A DNA stretch of 62,609 nt from a virus, in IMG/VR virus record IMGVR_UViG_3300028909_000024, positions 1 through 62,609 of that record; one strand, given 5' to 3'. Of the stretch, positions 40,825 to 48,436 are shown piece after piece (the first letter of the stretch is position 1; the number at the start of each line of letters is the position of its first letter). The translations under genes were made by a program, and so were the position numbers. The notes beneath the pieces were generated by a model. It did not search any database. It was not told the DNA's origin and worked only from the letters and a program-made list of their open reading frames with translations.

Positions 40825-41390
40825 TGTCTGGGACCAATACCAAAAAGGGTTTGAGCCCTCGCCATCAGCTATTCGTGCAGCGCTACCTCATCCACAGGAA
40901 TGGAGCGCAGGCTGCAAGAGAGGCCGGATACTCCGTAAAGACAGCGCGACATCAGGCAAGTGACCTCCTGGCTAATCCCGACATTGCAGCCTTGGTGAAG
41001 CGGGAGACCGAAAAAGCCATGGATTTGCTCGTCAGGGACAAGGATGCAGTGATCCGCAGGTTGGGTCAGATCGCATTCGGGGACGCTCGACGGCTGTTCC
41101 ATGAGGACGGCACCCCAAAGCTCCCACATGAGCTAGACGACGATACCGCGGCGATCGTGGGCGGGGTCGAGCACACCCGGACTGTGAAGGTCTCTCGGCC
41201 TGCCAATGAGGTGGTGGGGGCTGGGAAGGCCAAGAAGCGGCAGAAGGTGGTCAGCGCGACCACGACAACTGAGGTGCGATACCGCAAGATCGACCCGGTG
41301 AAGGCGCTGCATCTCCTCGGCATCCACCATCAGGTGTTCAAGGATCAGCCTACGGTCAACCAGTTCGTGCAGTTTATAATCCAAGAATAG
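40824..41390 (+). CDS. terS: Terminase small subunit (Terminase_2 family)
   Basis: A 188-residue protein with the Terminase_2 N-terminus: LSPRHQLFVQRYLIHRNGAQ, then AAREAGYSVKTARHQASDLL and NPDIAALVKRE. This helix-turn-helix region binds the packaging site. The C-terminal part (VEVRYRKIDPVKALHLLGIH pattern) is also typical. The subunit recognises phage DNA and delivers it to the large subunit, here encoded 4.6 kb downstream beyond a run of small genes. Confidence 0.85.
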   Translation: MSGTNTKKGLSPRHQLFVQRYLIHRNGAQAAREAGYSVKTARHQASDLLANPDIAALVKRETEKAMDLLVRDKDAVIRRLGQIAFGDARRLFHEDGTPKLPHELDDDTAAIVGGVEHTRTVKVSRPANEVVGAGKAKKRQKVVSATTTTEVRYRKIDPVKALHLLGIHHQVFKDQPTVNQFVQFIIQE

Positions 41391-41404
41391 GCATCATTTT
41401 GATG

Positions 41405-41433
41405 TTGACTGGCGCATCGGATTGATGCATTAT
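41405..41433 (+). promoter_or_regulatory. Putative sigma-70 promoter with inverted repeat
   Basis: TTGACT (41405-41410), 17 bases, CATTAT (41428-41433) just after the small terminase gene. The spacer holds GCATC and GATGC (41414-41418 and 41424-41428), a possible operator. It would drive the small-gene block at 41482-46009. Confidence 0.5.
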
Positions 41434-41481
41434 CTGGTTATCGGGACGGGATGGCCGTGCCGAGAAACCAGGAGACGGACG

Positions 41482-41685
41482 ATGGCAAGGTTTGAATTTT
41501 ACAAAAACTTCGACATGCAAGCGCTTCGCGCTGAACGAACCAGGCTCGAAAAAATTCTGGATTCGGCGCAGGAGCATTCTTACAACAATGGCTATTGGAG
41601 CCGTGACCCCGTCGAAATGCTGGCCCGCAGGGAGCTTTCCGTCGTCAACGCAGCAATCGCCAAGCTGATCCCGGTCGCCGTCTAA
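41482..41685 (+). CDS. Small accessory protein, 67 aa
   Basis: A 67-residue helical protein (MQALRAERTRLEKILDSAQE) with AGGAG upstream of its ATG; an in-frame ATG earlier lacks a site. First gene of the block between the terminase subunits. No family recognised. Confidence 0.5.
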   Translation: MARFEFYKNFDMQALRAERTRLEKILDSAQEHSYNNGYWSRDPVEMLARRELSVVNAAIAKLIPVAV

Positions 41686-41712
41686 TATAATTCCCAATTC
41701 AGGAGACAGACG

Positions 41713-42054
41713 GTGGATATTCAAGGAAAAATTTCGACCGTATTGGCGCTTTCGATGGCGGATCGGGAAATCATGCGCAAGCGCCTCATGGAAAAAGCAC
41801 GGAGAATCCACAATGCTGATAGCACCGCATTCCGTCGTGGCGGAACTTCTCGATTTTTCGACTTGGCTGAACTGGATAGGGCTATGGGTGAATATGATAT
41901 GACGGTTAGTGATTACGAGGCGGTCACGATTTTGGTGGGTTTTGACGATGCGGAAATTCACGCCGGCAAGCGCAGTCGCTTTTCCAGCGATCCGCAGCAA
42001 GAGATGCTGCTGGATGCTGCTTACGCAGCTCGTGCAAAAGAAATTGGCGCCTGA
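41713..42054 (+). CDS. Small accessory protein, 113 aa, GTG start
   Basis: A 113-residue protein with a GTG start and AGGAGA upstream, the same leader pattern as the previous gene. Helical and charged (MADREIMRKRLMEKARRIHN, DDAEIHAGKRSRFSSDPQQE). No family recognised. Confidence 0.5.
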   Translation: MDIQGKISTVLALSMADREIMRKRLMEKARRIHNADSTAFRRGGTSRFFDLAELDRAMGEYDMTVSDYEAVTILVGFDDAEIHAGKRSRFSSDPQQEMLLDAAYAARAKEIGA

Positions 42055-42055
42055 C

Positions 42056-42268
42056 ATGACTCCCGCCGAACTCCGCGCCGCGCTGACCGCGCTGGGGTGG
42101 TCCTGGGCAGACCTCGCCGAGCCCCTGGGTATAGACCGCAGCGTGCCGCAACGTTGGACGCAAGTGCCTCCCATGGTGGTTCTATGGGTGGAACAAAGTC
42201 TCCATTGGCATGCACAACGCCCTAAAATATCGCCGAATTGGCGAGAGGCAACATCAGTTCAGGAGTGA
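42056..42268 (+). CDS. Small helix-turn-helix protein, 70 aa
   Basis: A 70-residue protein one base after the previous stop. AELRAALTALGWSWADLAEP then LGIDRSVPQRWTQ is an XRE-like helix-turn-helix, and a Trp-rich end follows. It may regulate this accessory block. Confidence 0.55.
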   Translation: MTPAELRAALTALGWSWADLAEPLGIDRSVPQRWTQVPPMVVLWVEQSLHWHAQRPKISPNWREATSVQE

Positions 42269-42275
42269 CCATCTC

Positions 42276-42515
42276 ATGTCTGAGCCCATGTCTGGCAAAG
42301 CCATAGCGTTTAATTTTGCTCTTATGCTTTCGGCAGTTATTTCGCTTGATGAGCGCATCGTTGCTGCGGAAGCAATTCACAATTGGTTAATACAGGGCAG
42401 TAATGGCAAGCATTCCCTTCGTGTTAAGGCACTCCAAGCATCCATGGCGCTGCCTAACGCTCGCTCGGTGACGCAAATCTTATCGGACGCCGAACGTCTT
42501 GTGGATTGGGTGTGA
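42276..42515 (+). CDS. Small accessory protein, 79 aa
   Basis: The start is set at the ATG with AGGAG ten bases upstream, giving 79 residues. Helical (FNFALMLSAVISLDERIVAA, SVTQILSDAERLVDWV). No family recognised. Confidence 0.5.
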   Translation: MSEPMSGKAIAFNFALMLSAVISLDERIVAAEAIHNWLIQGSNGKHSLRVKALQASMALPNARSVTQILSDAERLVDWV

Positions 42516-42624
42516 TCCCGGTGGGAATGTTCCGGTCACATACAATGATTGTGACCGTTGCGGTGGCACTGGTCGCATCACTGGCCAATCCCTCATCAAC
42601 CAATCAATCACGAGGCAACCATGA
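42499..42624 (+). CDS. Short zinc-knuckle protein, DnaJ-type CxxCGGTG motif, 41 aa
   Basis: A 41-residue frame containing GCDPGGNVPVTYNDCDRC then GGTGRITG, which resembles the CxxCxGxG repeat of DnaJ zinc fingers common in tiny phage proteins. Its stop overlaps the next start (ATGA), which argues that it is translated. The start is uncertain; a TTG overlapping the previous gene is assumed. Confidence 0.42.
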   Translation: MWIGCDPGGNVPVTYNDCDRCGGTGRITGQSLINQSITRQP

Positions 42625-42926
42625 AGAAGCCATCGCAGACCACCGTATCTGGTGAGAGGAAATGGGTTCGCATGCATTTGGCAAGTCGTATTCTTTTAAC
42701 CGTGGGCTTCTTGCCGATCATATTTTTCTGCAGTCGATTTGTGATCGTGCAATTCTCGGCAATTCTCAGATACGGGTCGGCGAGTTCCTATTTTATCAGC
42801 TTTTGCTGTTCGTTTCTGATGCTGTTTCTCTGCCTTGGCAGCTTAACCAGCATCTGGGGGGCGCGGCGCGTTGATTATATTCTGCTTAATTTGGAAAGCG
42901 AGGAGAAGTCAGATGAAGCGTCCTAG
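42621..42926 (+). CDS. Small membrane protein, 101 aa
   Basis: A 101-residue protein with two membrane segments (ILLTVGFLPIIFFCSRFVIV and FISFCCSFLMLFLCLGSL). Its N-terminus (MKKPSQTTVS) resembles that of the next gene (MKRPSQATIN). It overlaps the zinc-knuckle gene upstream by four bases. No family recognised. Confidence 0.5.
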   Translation: MKKPSQTTVSGERKWVRMHLASRILLTVGFLPIIFFCSRFVIVQFSAILRYGSASSYFISFCCSFLMLFLCLGSLTSIWGARRVDYILLNLESEEKSDEAS

Positions 42927-43056
42927 TCAGGCCACCATCAACAAGGCTGATGCCGAGATGGACAAGAAGATCGGCGTGAAGCCAGGCAGCGCCAAGGACA
43001 AGAAGCTTGATCGCCTCACAGGTGCGAAGTGGCCGACGAAGAAGGGCAAGGAATGA
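42913..43056 (+). CDS. Small Lys-rich protein, 47 aa
   Basis: A 47-residue protein with GAGGAGAA before its ATG and nearly half charged residues (NKADAEMDKKIGVKPGSAKD, then KKLDRLTGAKWPTKKGKE). It overlaps the membrane-protein gene by 14 bases and the next start by four. The first ten residues echo the start of the preceding protein. Confidence 0.5.
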   Translation: MKRPSQATINKADAEMDKKIGVKPGSAKDKKLDRLTGAKWPTKKGKE

Positions 43057-43238
43057 CGGCTGATCATCATCAACGTTCGGTTGCTGCTTATCGCATGCAG
43101 CTTCTTGGTTTCAATGGGGAAGAATTGGACTATGACCAAGTGGCAGAACTTTGCAGAACCCGATCGGCGGCGCAGGTAGCTGAGATGCTGCAAGTATCCC
43201 CGCATGTAGTGGACCGTCTGCGCCGCATACCATCTTAA
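43053..43238 (+). CDS. Small helix-turn-helix-like protein, 61 aa
   Basis: The start at the ATGA overlap gives 61 residues. YDQVAELCRTRSAAQVAEML then QVSPHVVDRLRR reads as a helix-turn-helix of the sort seen in small phage regulators. No precise family. Confidence 0.5.
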   Translation: MTADHHQRSVAAYRMQLLGFNGEELDYDQVAELCRTRSAAQVAEMLQVSPHVVDRLRRIPS

Positions 43239-43249
43239 AGGATTAAGAC

Positions 43250-43456
43250 ATGCCGCTTCCAGATGATCAGGAATTATACACAGCGATATGGCTGGCTCCC
43301 GATCTGCAATCCGTGGCTGATCGCTATGGGGTTTCTCTGGAAGAAGTTCTGCACTCTCTTTCTCGTTTGATGAAGCGCGTATACGTGGTGGAGGATCCAT
43401 CTGGCCCGGCTGGTCCCGATGGAATTTGGCGCATTGGAAACTTTACAAATCCTTAA
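43250..43456 (+). CDS. Small protein with helix-turn-helix-like middle, 68 aa
   Basis: A 68-residue protein. DLQSVADRYGVSLEEVLHSL is helix-turn-helix-like, followed by a short beta hairpin (KRVYVVEDPSGPAG). It lies 11 bases after the previous small helix-turn-helix gene. No family recognised. Confidence 0.5.
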   Translation: MPLPDDQELYTAIWLAPDLQSVADRYGVSLEEVLHSLSRLMKRVYVVEDPSGPAGPDGIWRIGNFTNP

Positions 43457-43472
43457 ACCCAGGAGTCAGACC

Positions 43473-44051
43473 ATGCAGGATGATCCGCAGGTCACACTAG
43501 ACGATGCCTTCCCCAAGTCGGATGCAACAGACATCCCAGCCCATGTAGAACCTGAAAGCGTGTCTGGAGCAGCAGTGTCCCCAGTCACTCTGACGGCGGC
43601 GCAGGAGCGAGCACTACGGTGGCTGCAGGCGGATGGGTCGTGGAGCGATAAGACAGCTCCGCGCGCGGTATTTGAGGCACTCGGTATGCTGAGCGTGGAG
43701 TGCATCGCCATGACCGCCATCACATGGTCCGCACGGGAGGCGCTTGCCTGCGCCTATTGCTGGTCTGGGTTCATCAACCCAGAAAAGCGCACTGACACGC
43801 CAGAGCAGTATTGGCTCTCCCTCAGCGAGCGCGTGCGCCAGGCATATCGTGATGATGTCGAGCGGGCTTCTCTGCTGGATGTCGCCCATGGTTCGGCTAT
43901 GGCCCTTCATCCTGCCGCCGCCCTCACCGATGAATTCCATCGCAACTTTGGTGATCGCATCGGTGTCAAGGCTGCCAACCGCGTCACCAAGATCCTTAAA
44001 GAGCTGTTCTATGCGCTCAAAGAAAGTCGGTCTGGACGGGTAAAATCATGA
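43473..44051 (+). CDS. Accessory protein, 192 aa
   Basis: The start is set at the ATG with AGGAG upstream, giving 192 residues. The N-terminal 40 residues look disordered; the rest is helical with several Trp and Cys (LTAAQERALRWLQADGSWSD, AREALACAYCWSGFINPEKR). No family recognised. The stop overlaps the next gene (ATGA). Confidence 0.5.
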   Translation: MQDDPQVTLDDAFPKSDATDIPAHVEPESVSGAAVSPVTLTAAQERALRWLQADGSWSDKTAPRAVFEALGMLSVECIAMTAITWSAREALACAYCWSGFINPEKRTDTPEQYWLSLSERVRQAYRDDVERASLLDVAHGSAMALHPAAALTDEFHRNFGDRIGVKAANRVTKILKELFYALKESRSGRVKS

Positions 44052-44266
44052 CCGCCATCAAGCTTACCCCCGCGCAGGTGAAGGCGCTGATGTGGCCCCA
44101 TAATCCTCTGCTGGATTTTTTTGACAGTCGGTATTCATTTCGTCGCGATGCGCCGATGGAGACAGTTCTGGTTCAGCTCCAAGCGAAGGGTTTGGTTGAG
44201 CGCCGCGGTGTTCAATGGCGTCTCACCCCCGCCGGCATAGCCGAGCGGAAGCGGAGGGAGGGGTGA
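44048..44266 (+). CDS. Small winged-helix protein, 72 aa
   Basis: A 72-residue protein: LTPAQVKALMWPHNPLLDFF, then APMETVLVQLQAKGLVERRG and VQWRLTPAGIAERKRREG, a winged-helix layout. Coupled to both neighbours (ATGA and TGATG). Probably DNA binding. Confidence 0.5.
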   Translation: MTAIKLTPAQVKALMWPHNPLLDFFDSRYSFRRDAPMETVLVQLQAKGLVERRGVQWRLTPAGIAERKRREG

Positions 44267-44520
44267 TGGAGCCGTCAGTAGCGATCTATTTCATTCTTGA
44301 TGGCAAAGAGTTTGCCTTTCGCCGTTGGCGTTTTGTGCCCGCAGTTGGGGATAAAATTGAGTTTGATGGACAACGCGGTCGGTTCTTTACCATCGAGCGG
44401 CGATGCTGGGTTCAGGGAGATAGCGCTCTCGGCTGGGCATATCAGCAAGCCGTAAACATCTGGATCAGCGAGATTGATACCAAGGCCAAGCGGATTAAGG
44501 TCCAAAGGACAAAGCCATGA
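44266..44520 (+). CDS. Small beta-rich protein, 84 aa
   Basis: An 84-residue protein starting in the previous stop (TGATG). Strands dominate (VAIYFILDGKEFAFRRWRFV, GQRGRFFTIERRCWVQGD). No family recognised. Overlaps the MazG-like gene by four bases. Confidence 0.5.
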   Translation: MEPSVAIYFILDGKEFAFRRWRFVPAVGDKIEFDGQRGRFFTIERRCWVQGDSALGWAYQQAVNIWISEIDTKAKRIKVQRTKP

Positions 44521-45791
44521 CCGACCAGCCCACGCCGCCGGGTGAGCTTTGCACCTGCGAGCGCTGCCAGGATGAGCGTTGCCATGCCGACGGGCAGCCG
44601 TTTAGGATACTCGGGCCAAACGTTCCCGGCTGGTCTTATGCGTGTGGGACTTGCGGCAACAAACGCTGTCCTCACCATGCTGATCATCGGTTCGTCTGCA
44701 CACGCAGTAATGAGCCTGGGCAGATCGGCGTGCTGGCGACCGACGCAGCCCTCGAATCCCTCGCCGAGGCGGACGCGGATCTGGTGATGACGGAGAGAGC
44801 GGGAGATGCGGCGCTCGCGGTGAAGGTCACGCGGCTGACCGATGAAGTCGCTCGGTGGAAGCTCATCCTCGGCGACGTGCTGGATGATCCCGGTTCGCCA
44901 ACGGTGCTGGGGGATGCCAGGGCGGCGCTCGCTGCTGCGTCTCCGCCTGAGCTGGACGAGTCCAGGCGTGACAAAGACTCCGCGCCTGCCATCAGCGATG
45001 AGGCGGCGGAGGCATTTTTCAGGGTTTGGTATCCTGCGTGGGTGACATTTTCCGACGAGTGGCGATCGAAAATTTGCAAGTCTGTCCGCGCAGCACTCAC
45101 CGCAGCCGCCCCGCACGTGTGCGCCGCGAAAGACGCGGAGTCGTTCCAAACGCGTGTGCTGCCCTGGCTGATCGCATGCTTTGGCACTGAGATCGCGTCA
45201 GACAAAATCGAGCGCAACCATCGGTTTCTCGAAGAGGCGCTTGAGACAGTCCAGGCCGCCGGATGCACGCAGTCGGAAGCGCATCAGCTTGTCGATTACG
45301 TCTACGGGCGCCCAGTCGGCGAGCTGAGCCAGGAAGTCGGCGGCGTTATGGTCACCCTTGCTGCGCTGTGCCTAGCCCACGGCGTCAATATGCATGATTG
45401 CGGTGAAACCGAGCTGGCCCGCGTGTGGACGAAGGTCGAGAAGATCCGCTCGAAGCAGGCGGCAAAGCCGAAGCACTCGCCGCTTCCAGAGCAGCCCGCA
45501 GATGCCAAAGACGCGGAAATCACCCGACTCAAGGCCCACATCGCTTCTATCGACACCGAGTGTGCCGCGTGGCGGGCGAAGGCGGATGAGAGCTATCGTC
45601 GTGGGGTTGAAGGCGCTGCAGAGATATGTCGTGAGTTTGATGAGTGTGGGTTACCCGATGGAGAAACCTACGAGCATTCTGTGCTGTCGCTTTTGGAAAA
45701 GAGCGGTTTGACTTTGACTGAAGGCCAACAAATCATTGCAAACACGCTGAATGGTCTCAAAGCCCGCGCCCTCAAGGGAGACGGGGAATGA
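44517..45791 (+). CDS. Zinc-cluster, MazG-like pyrophosphatase and coiled-coil fusion, 424 aa
   Basis: A 424-residue multi-part protein. Residues 10-65 hold about eight Cys in knuckle-like pairs (LCTCERCQDERC, CGTCGNKRC, then FVC). Residues about 205-305 resemble an all-alpha NTP pyrophosphohydrolase of the MazG kind: FQTRVLPWLIACFG, FLEEALETVQAAGC, then VGELSQEVGGVMVTLAALCL, with acidic residues in helices suited to metal binding. The C-terminal part (KDAEITRLKAHIASIDTECA) is a coiled coil. Phage MazG-type enzymes hydrolyse nucleotides or alarmones. The combination is unusual. Confidence 0.62.
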   Translation: MTDQPTPPGELCTCERCQDERCHADGQPFRILGPNVPGWSYACGTCGNKRCPHHADHRFVCTRSNEPGQIGVLATDAALESLAEADADLVMTERAGDAALAVKVTRLTDEVARWKLILGDVLDDPGSPTVLGDARAALAAASPPELDESRRDKDSAPAISDEAAEAFFRVWYPAWVTFSDEWRSKICKSVRAALTAAAPHVCAAKDAESFQTRVLPWLIACFGTEIASDKIERNHRFLEEALETVQAAGCTQSEAHQLVDYVYGRPVGELSQEVGGVMVTLAALCLAHGVNMHDCGETELARVWTKVEKIRSKQAAKPKHSPLPEQPADAKDAEITRLKAHIASIDTECAAWRAKADESYRRGVEGAAEICREFDECGLPDGETYEHSVLSLLEKSGLTLTEGQQIIANTLNGLKARALKGDGE

Positions 45792-46009
45792 CCATCCGCA
45801 TTACGTCCATAGAAAGATTGCCGTCAGAACAGTTTGTCACCGACGATGAGGCAGTTGGTGCGGTCCGAGCATTGCTGTTCATAGCTTGTGTTGATCTCGT
45901 TCTTGGCCACCCTGGCCTTGCGGCAATGACACTGTTTTTCCAGATTTTCGGCATTGTCGCGTTGATTGGCATAAGAACGTTTTTTGTTCGATCCAAGGTC
46001 TATAAATAA
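45788..46009 (+). CDS. Small membrane protein, 73 aa
   Basis: A 73-residue protein with two hydrophobic stretches (GAVRALLFIACVDLVLGHPG and AAMTLFFQIFGIVALIGIRT). Coupled to both neighbours: ATGA upstream, and its stop overlaps the large terminase start (TAATG). No family recognised. Confidence 0.5.
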   Translation: MTIRITSIERLPSEQFVTDDEAVGAVRALLFIACVDLVLGHPGLAAMTLFFQIFGIVALIGIRTFFVRSKVYK

Positions 46010-48423
46010 TGTCTGCAACCGTTGGTGCCAAGCCTCTGCAGTTCATCTACTCGTATGAAAATGTCCCGACCATTAAGAGGTTTTCCGAGAGTTCTGCTTT
46101 TATCCGCGGTCTCATGGGTCCGTTTGGTTGTCTTCCCGCCGAAACGGAGTTTCTATCCGATAAAGGATGGAAGCGAATGGATGAATTCGGTCTAGGCGAT
46201 AAAGTGGCTCAATGGCACCAATCATCTAGCCGCATAGAATTTGTCGAGCCGTTAAATCGTGTGGTGATGCCATGTGATGACATGCTGAGATTTAAAGGAA
46301 GTGGGCCGGGTTCTGTTCACATGGTGGTTTCCGATGAACATCGGGTGCCGCACTACAACTGGTCTGGTGAGTTTTCCGTTCGCACGGCCGCGCAAATTGC
46401 TGCAAAGCCGTCTAGGCGCACTATCCCCACCACTTTTTGTGGTCCAATCGGGGACGGATTGGAAATGTCGGATGACCTCATTCGCTTTGCCGTCATGATG
46501 CATGCGGATGGCCATTATCCCAAGCAGGGCAAGAAAGCGCTTATCTGCGTTCGCAAGGAACGCAAAAAAGCTCGGATTCGTGCTTTGTTTCAGAGGTTAG
46601 AAATTGAATTCACCGAGTCTGTTTATGAGAAGCGTCCCACCGAAACCACATTCAGATTTGTGCCTCCATATAAGGGGAAAAGCTTTGGCCCTGAGTGGTA
46701 TCAAGCCAATGCGCTTCAATTGCAGATTATTTTGGATGAAATTGAGCATTGGGATGGGCTTTATGGGCACGCCCAAAAGGTCTTTAGTTCAAGCGATAAA
46801 GCCAGCATTGATTTCATTCAGTATGTTGCCCATGCCTGTGGTTTTCGGGCAATTGCACGCCTGAATGGGGGCAAAGATCACTGGCAACCTAATTGGGCAC
46901 TTCATATTCGCTCTGGGGACAATCATAAGAATAGAGCTTGTGTGCGCGAGGGCACTCGGATTGACAGGGTGAAGACCTCGGATGGTCTCAAATATTGTTT
47001 TGAGGTTCCGAGCAGTTTTTTTGTCGTCCGACATGCAGGCTCTGTCTTTATAACAGGAAATTCAGGAAAGTCTTCGGGGTGCGTGGTCGAGATATTGCGG
47101 CGCGCGCTGGCGCAGCGTCCTGGACCTGATGGGGTTAGGCGCAGCCGGTGGGCGATCGTGCGCAACACCTATGCCGAATTGCGGATGACAACGGTAAAAA
47201 CCGTTCTGCAATGGCTTCCAAAAGACATCTACGGTGATTTTCACGAGACTAACCACACCTACACGATTCGCAATTTCGAGGGCGCAGAAATCGAACTGGT
47301 TTTCATTGCCTTGGACAGCGACAAGGATGTGAAAAAGCTTCTGTCCTTGGAATTGACAGGCGCGTGGGTCAATGAAGCGCGCGAGGTGCCCTGGTCCATC
47401 ATTGAAGTGCTGCAGGGGCGCCTGGGGCGTTATCCGGCGATGCGTGACGGCGGCCCGAGTTGGACTGGCCTGATTATGGATACCAATCCACCAGACGCAG
47501 ATTCGGCATGGTATAAGTTCTTCGAGGAAGCCGACCATTCAGATGATATTCGACGCCTTAACGAAGCTGTTCCCGGGCTCAATCTCACCCCAGAAACCTA
47601 TGCTGCAATCTTTAAACAACCATCAGGGCTGAGCGACGAGGCTGAAAACCTCGATAATTTGCAGGCAGGCTATTATCAGCGGCTTGCGATTGGGAAAAGC
47701 CCGGAATGGGTAAAGATCTATGTCAAGGGAGATTACGGCTTTGTCATGGAGGGACTTCCGGTCTTTCCGGAATTCTCTGATGCGCTTCATTTGGGGGAAT
47801 GTAAGACAGTTCGCGACCTTCCGGTCATACGCGGGTGGGACTACGGACTTACCCCAAGCTGCATTTTCTCGCAGCTTGCGCCGTCTGGTCAGCTTATCAC
47901 GGTCGATGAAATGACCTCAGAAGGCATGGGGATCGCCCGCTTTGCTGAGCATGTGATTGAGCACACCAAGATCGCCTTCCCCAAACGGGATTTCATTGAT
48001 GTGGGTGATCCTGCTGGTGATAGCCGTGTGCAGACGGATGAGCGCACTTGTTTTGAGATACAGCGTGCCATGGGCATCGACATTCAGGCTGCTCCGCAGA
48101 CCCTTTCCATCAGGTTGGAGAGCATGCGGAAGCCGCTGACTGTGCTCCGGGGCGGTCGCCCTGGGTTTGTGTTGCATCCGCGCTGCAAGATCCTTCGCCG
48201 AGCTTTTCTTGGCGGATATCACTACAAGAAAATGGGCAAATTGGACGGAGAGTTTCAGCAGATGCCCAATAAAAATCGCTTCAGTCACCCGATGGATTCG
48301 CAGACTTATATTGCAGCTTATTTATTTGGGGACAGTCTCACAACGCTTCCAAGCCGCGGAGATCACATGGACGATGAGATGATTTTTAACGTCAGAACGC
48401 GGTCAGATATTACTGGCTACTGA
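46009..48423 (+). CDS. terL: Terminase large subunit interrupted by an intein at Walker A
   Basis: An 804-residue precursor. Residues 1-40 and 352-804 are the terminase (493 residues after splicing); residues 41-351 are an intein. Joining the flanks gives a P-loop (GPFG then SGKSSG), split by the intein. Downstream, ELTGAWVNEAREVP is the Walker B region, followed by LIMDTNPPDADSAWYKFFEE. The C-terminal RNase H-like nuclease has RGWDYGLTPSCIFSQ and VGDPAGDSR with metal-binding Asp residues. The motor packages DNA through the portal and cuts it. Without splicing the ATP site is broken, so packaging depends on protein splicing. Confidence 0.88.
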   Translation: MSATVGAKPLQFIYSYENVPTIKRFSESSAFIRGLMGPFGCLPAETEFLSDKGWKRMDEFGLGDKVAQWHQSSSRIEFVEPLNRVVMPCDDMLRFKGSGPGSVHMVVSDEHRVPHYNWSGEFSVRTAAQIAAKPSRRTIPTTFCGPIGDGLEMSDDLIRFAVMMHADGHYPKQGKKALICVRKERKKARIRALFQRLEIEFTESVYEKRPTETTFRFVPPYKGKSFGPEWYQANALQLQIILDEIEHWDGLYGHAQKVFSSSDKASIDFIQYVAHACGFRAIARLNGGKDHWQPNWALHIRSGDNHKNRACVREGTRIDRVKTSDGLKYCFEVPSSFFVVRHAGSVFITGNSGKSSGCVVEILRRALAQRPGPDGVRRSRWAIVRNTYAELRMTTVKTVLQWLPKDIYGDFHETNHTYTIRNFEGAEIELVFIALDSDKDVKKLLSLELTGAWVNEAREVPWSIIEVLQGRLGRYPAMRDGGPSWTGLIMDTNPPDADSAWYKFFEEADHSDDIRRLNEAVPGLNLTPETYAAIFKQPSGLSDEAENLDNLQAGYYQRLAIGKSPEWVKIYVKGDYGFVMEGLPVFPEFSDALHLGECKTVRDLPVIRGWDYGLTPSCIFSQLAPSGQLITVDEMTSEGMGIARFAEHVIEHTKIAFPKRDFIDVGDPAGDSRVQTDERTCFEIQRAMGIDIQAAPQTLSIRLESMRKPLTVLRGGRPGFVLHPRCKILRRAFLGGYHYKKMGKLDGEFQQMPNKNRFSHPMDSQTYIAAYLFGDSLTTLPSRGDHMDDEMIFNVRTRSDITGY
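46129..47061 (+). mobile_element. Intein with degenerate LAGLIDADG endonuclease domain
   Basis: Encodes 311 residues from Cys41 to Asn351 of the terminase precursor. Block A is CLPAETEFLSDKGWKRMDEF; block B is HMVVSDEHRVPH with His111; the C-terminal blocks F and G read FFVVRHAGSVFITGN, with Asn last and Ser as the +1 residue. The penultimate residue is Gly rather than His, a known but uncommon variant. The middle has LIRFAVMMHADGHY, a degenerate LAGLIDADG helix, and SSSDKASIDFIQYVAHACGF as in homing endonucleases. The DNA looks more A/T-rich than its flanks. Confidence 0.88.
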
Positions 48424-48436
48424 AGGAGAGAGACTT

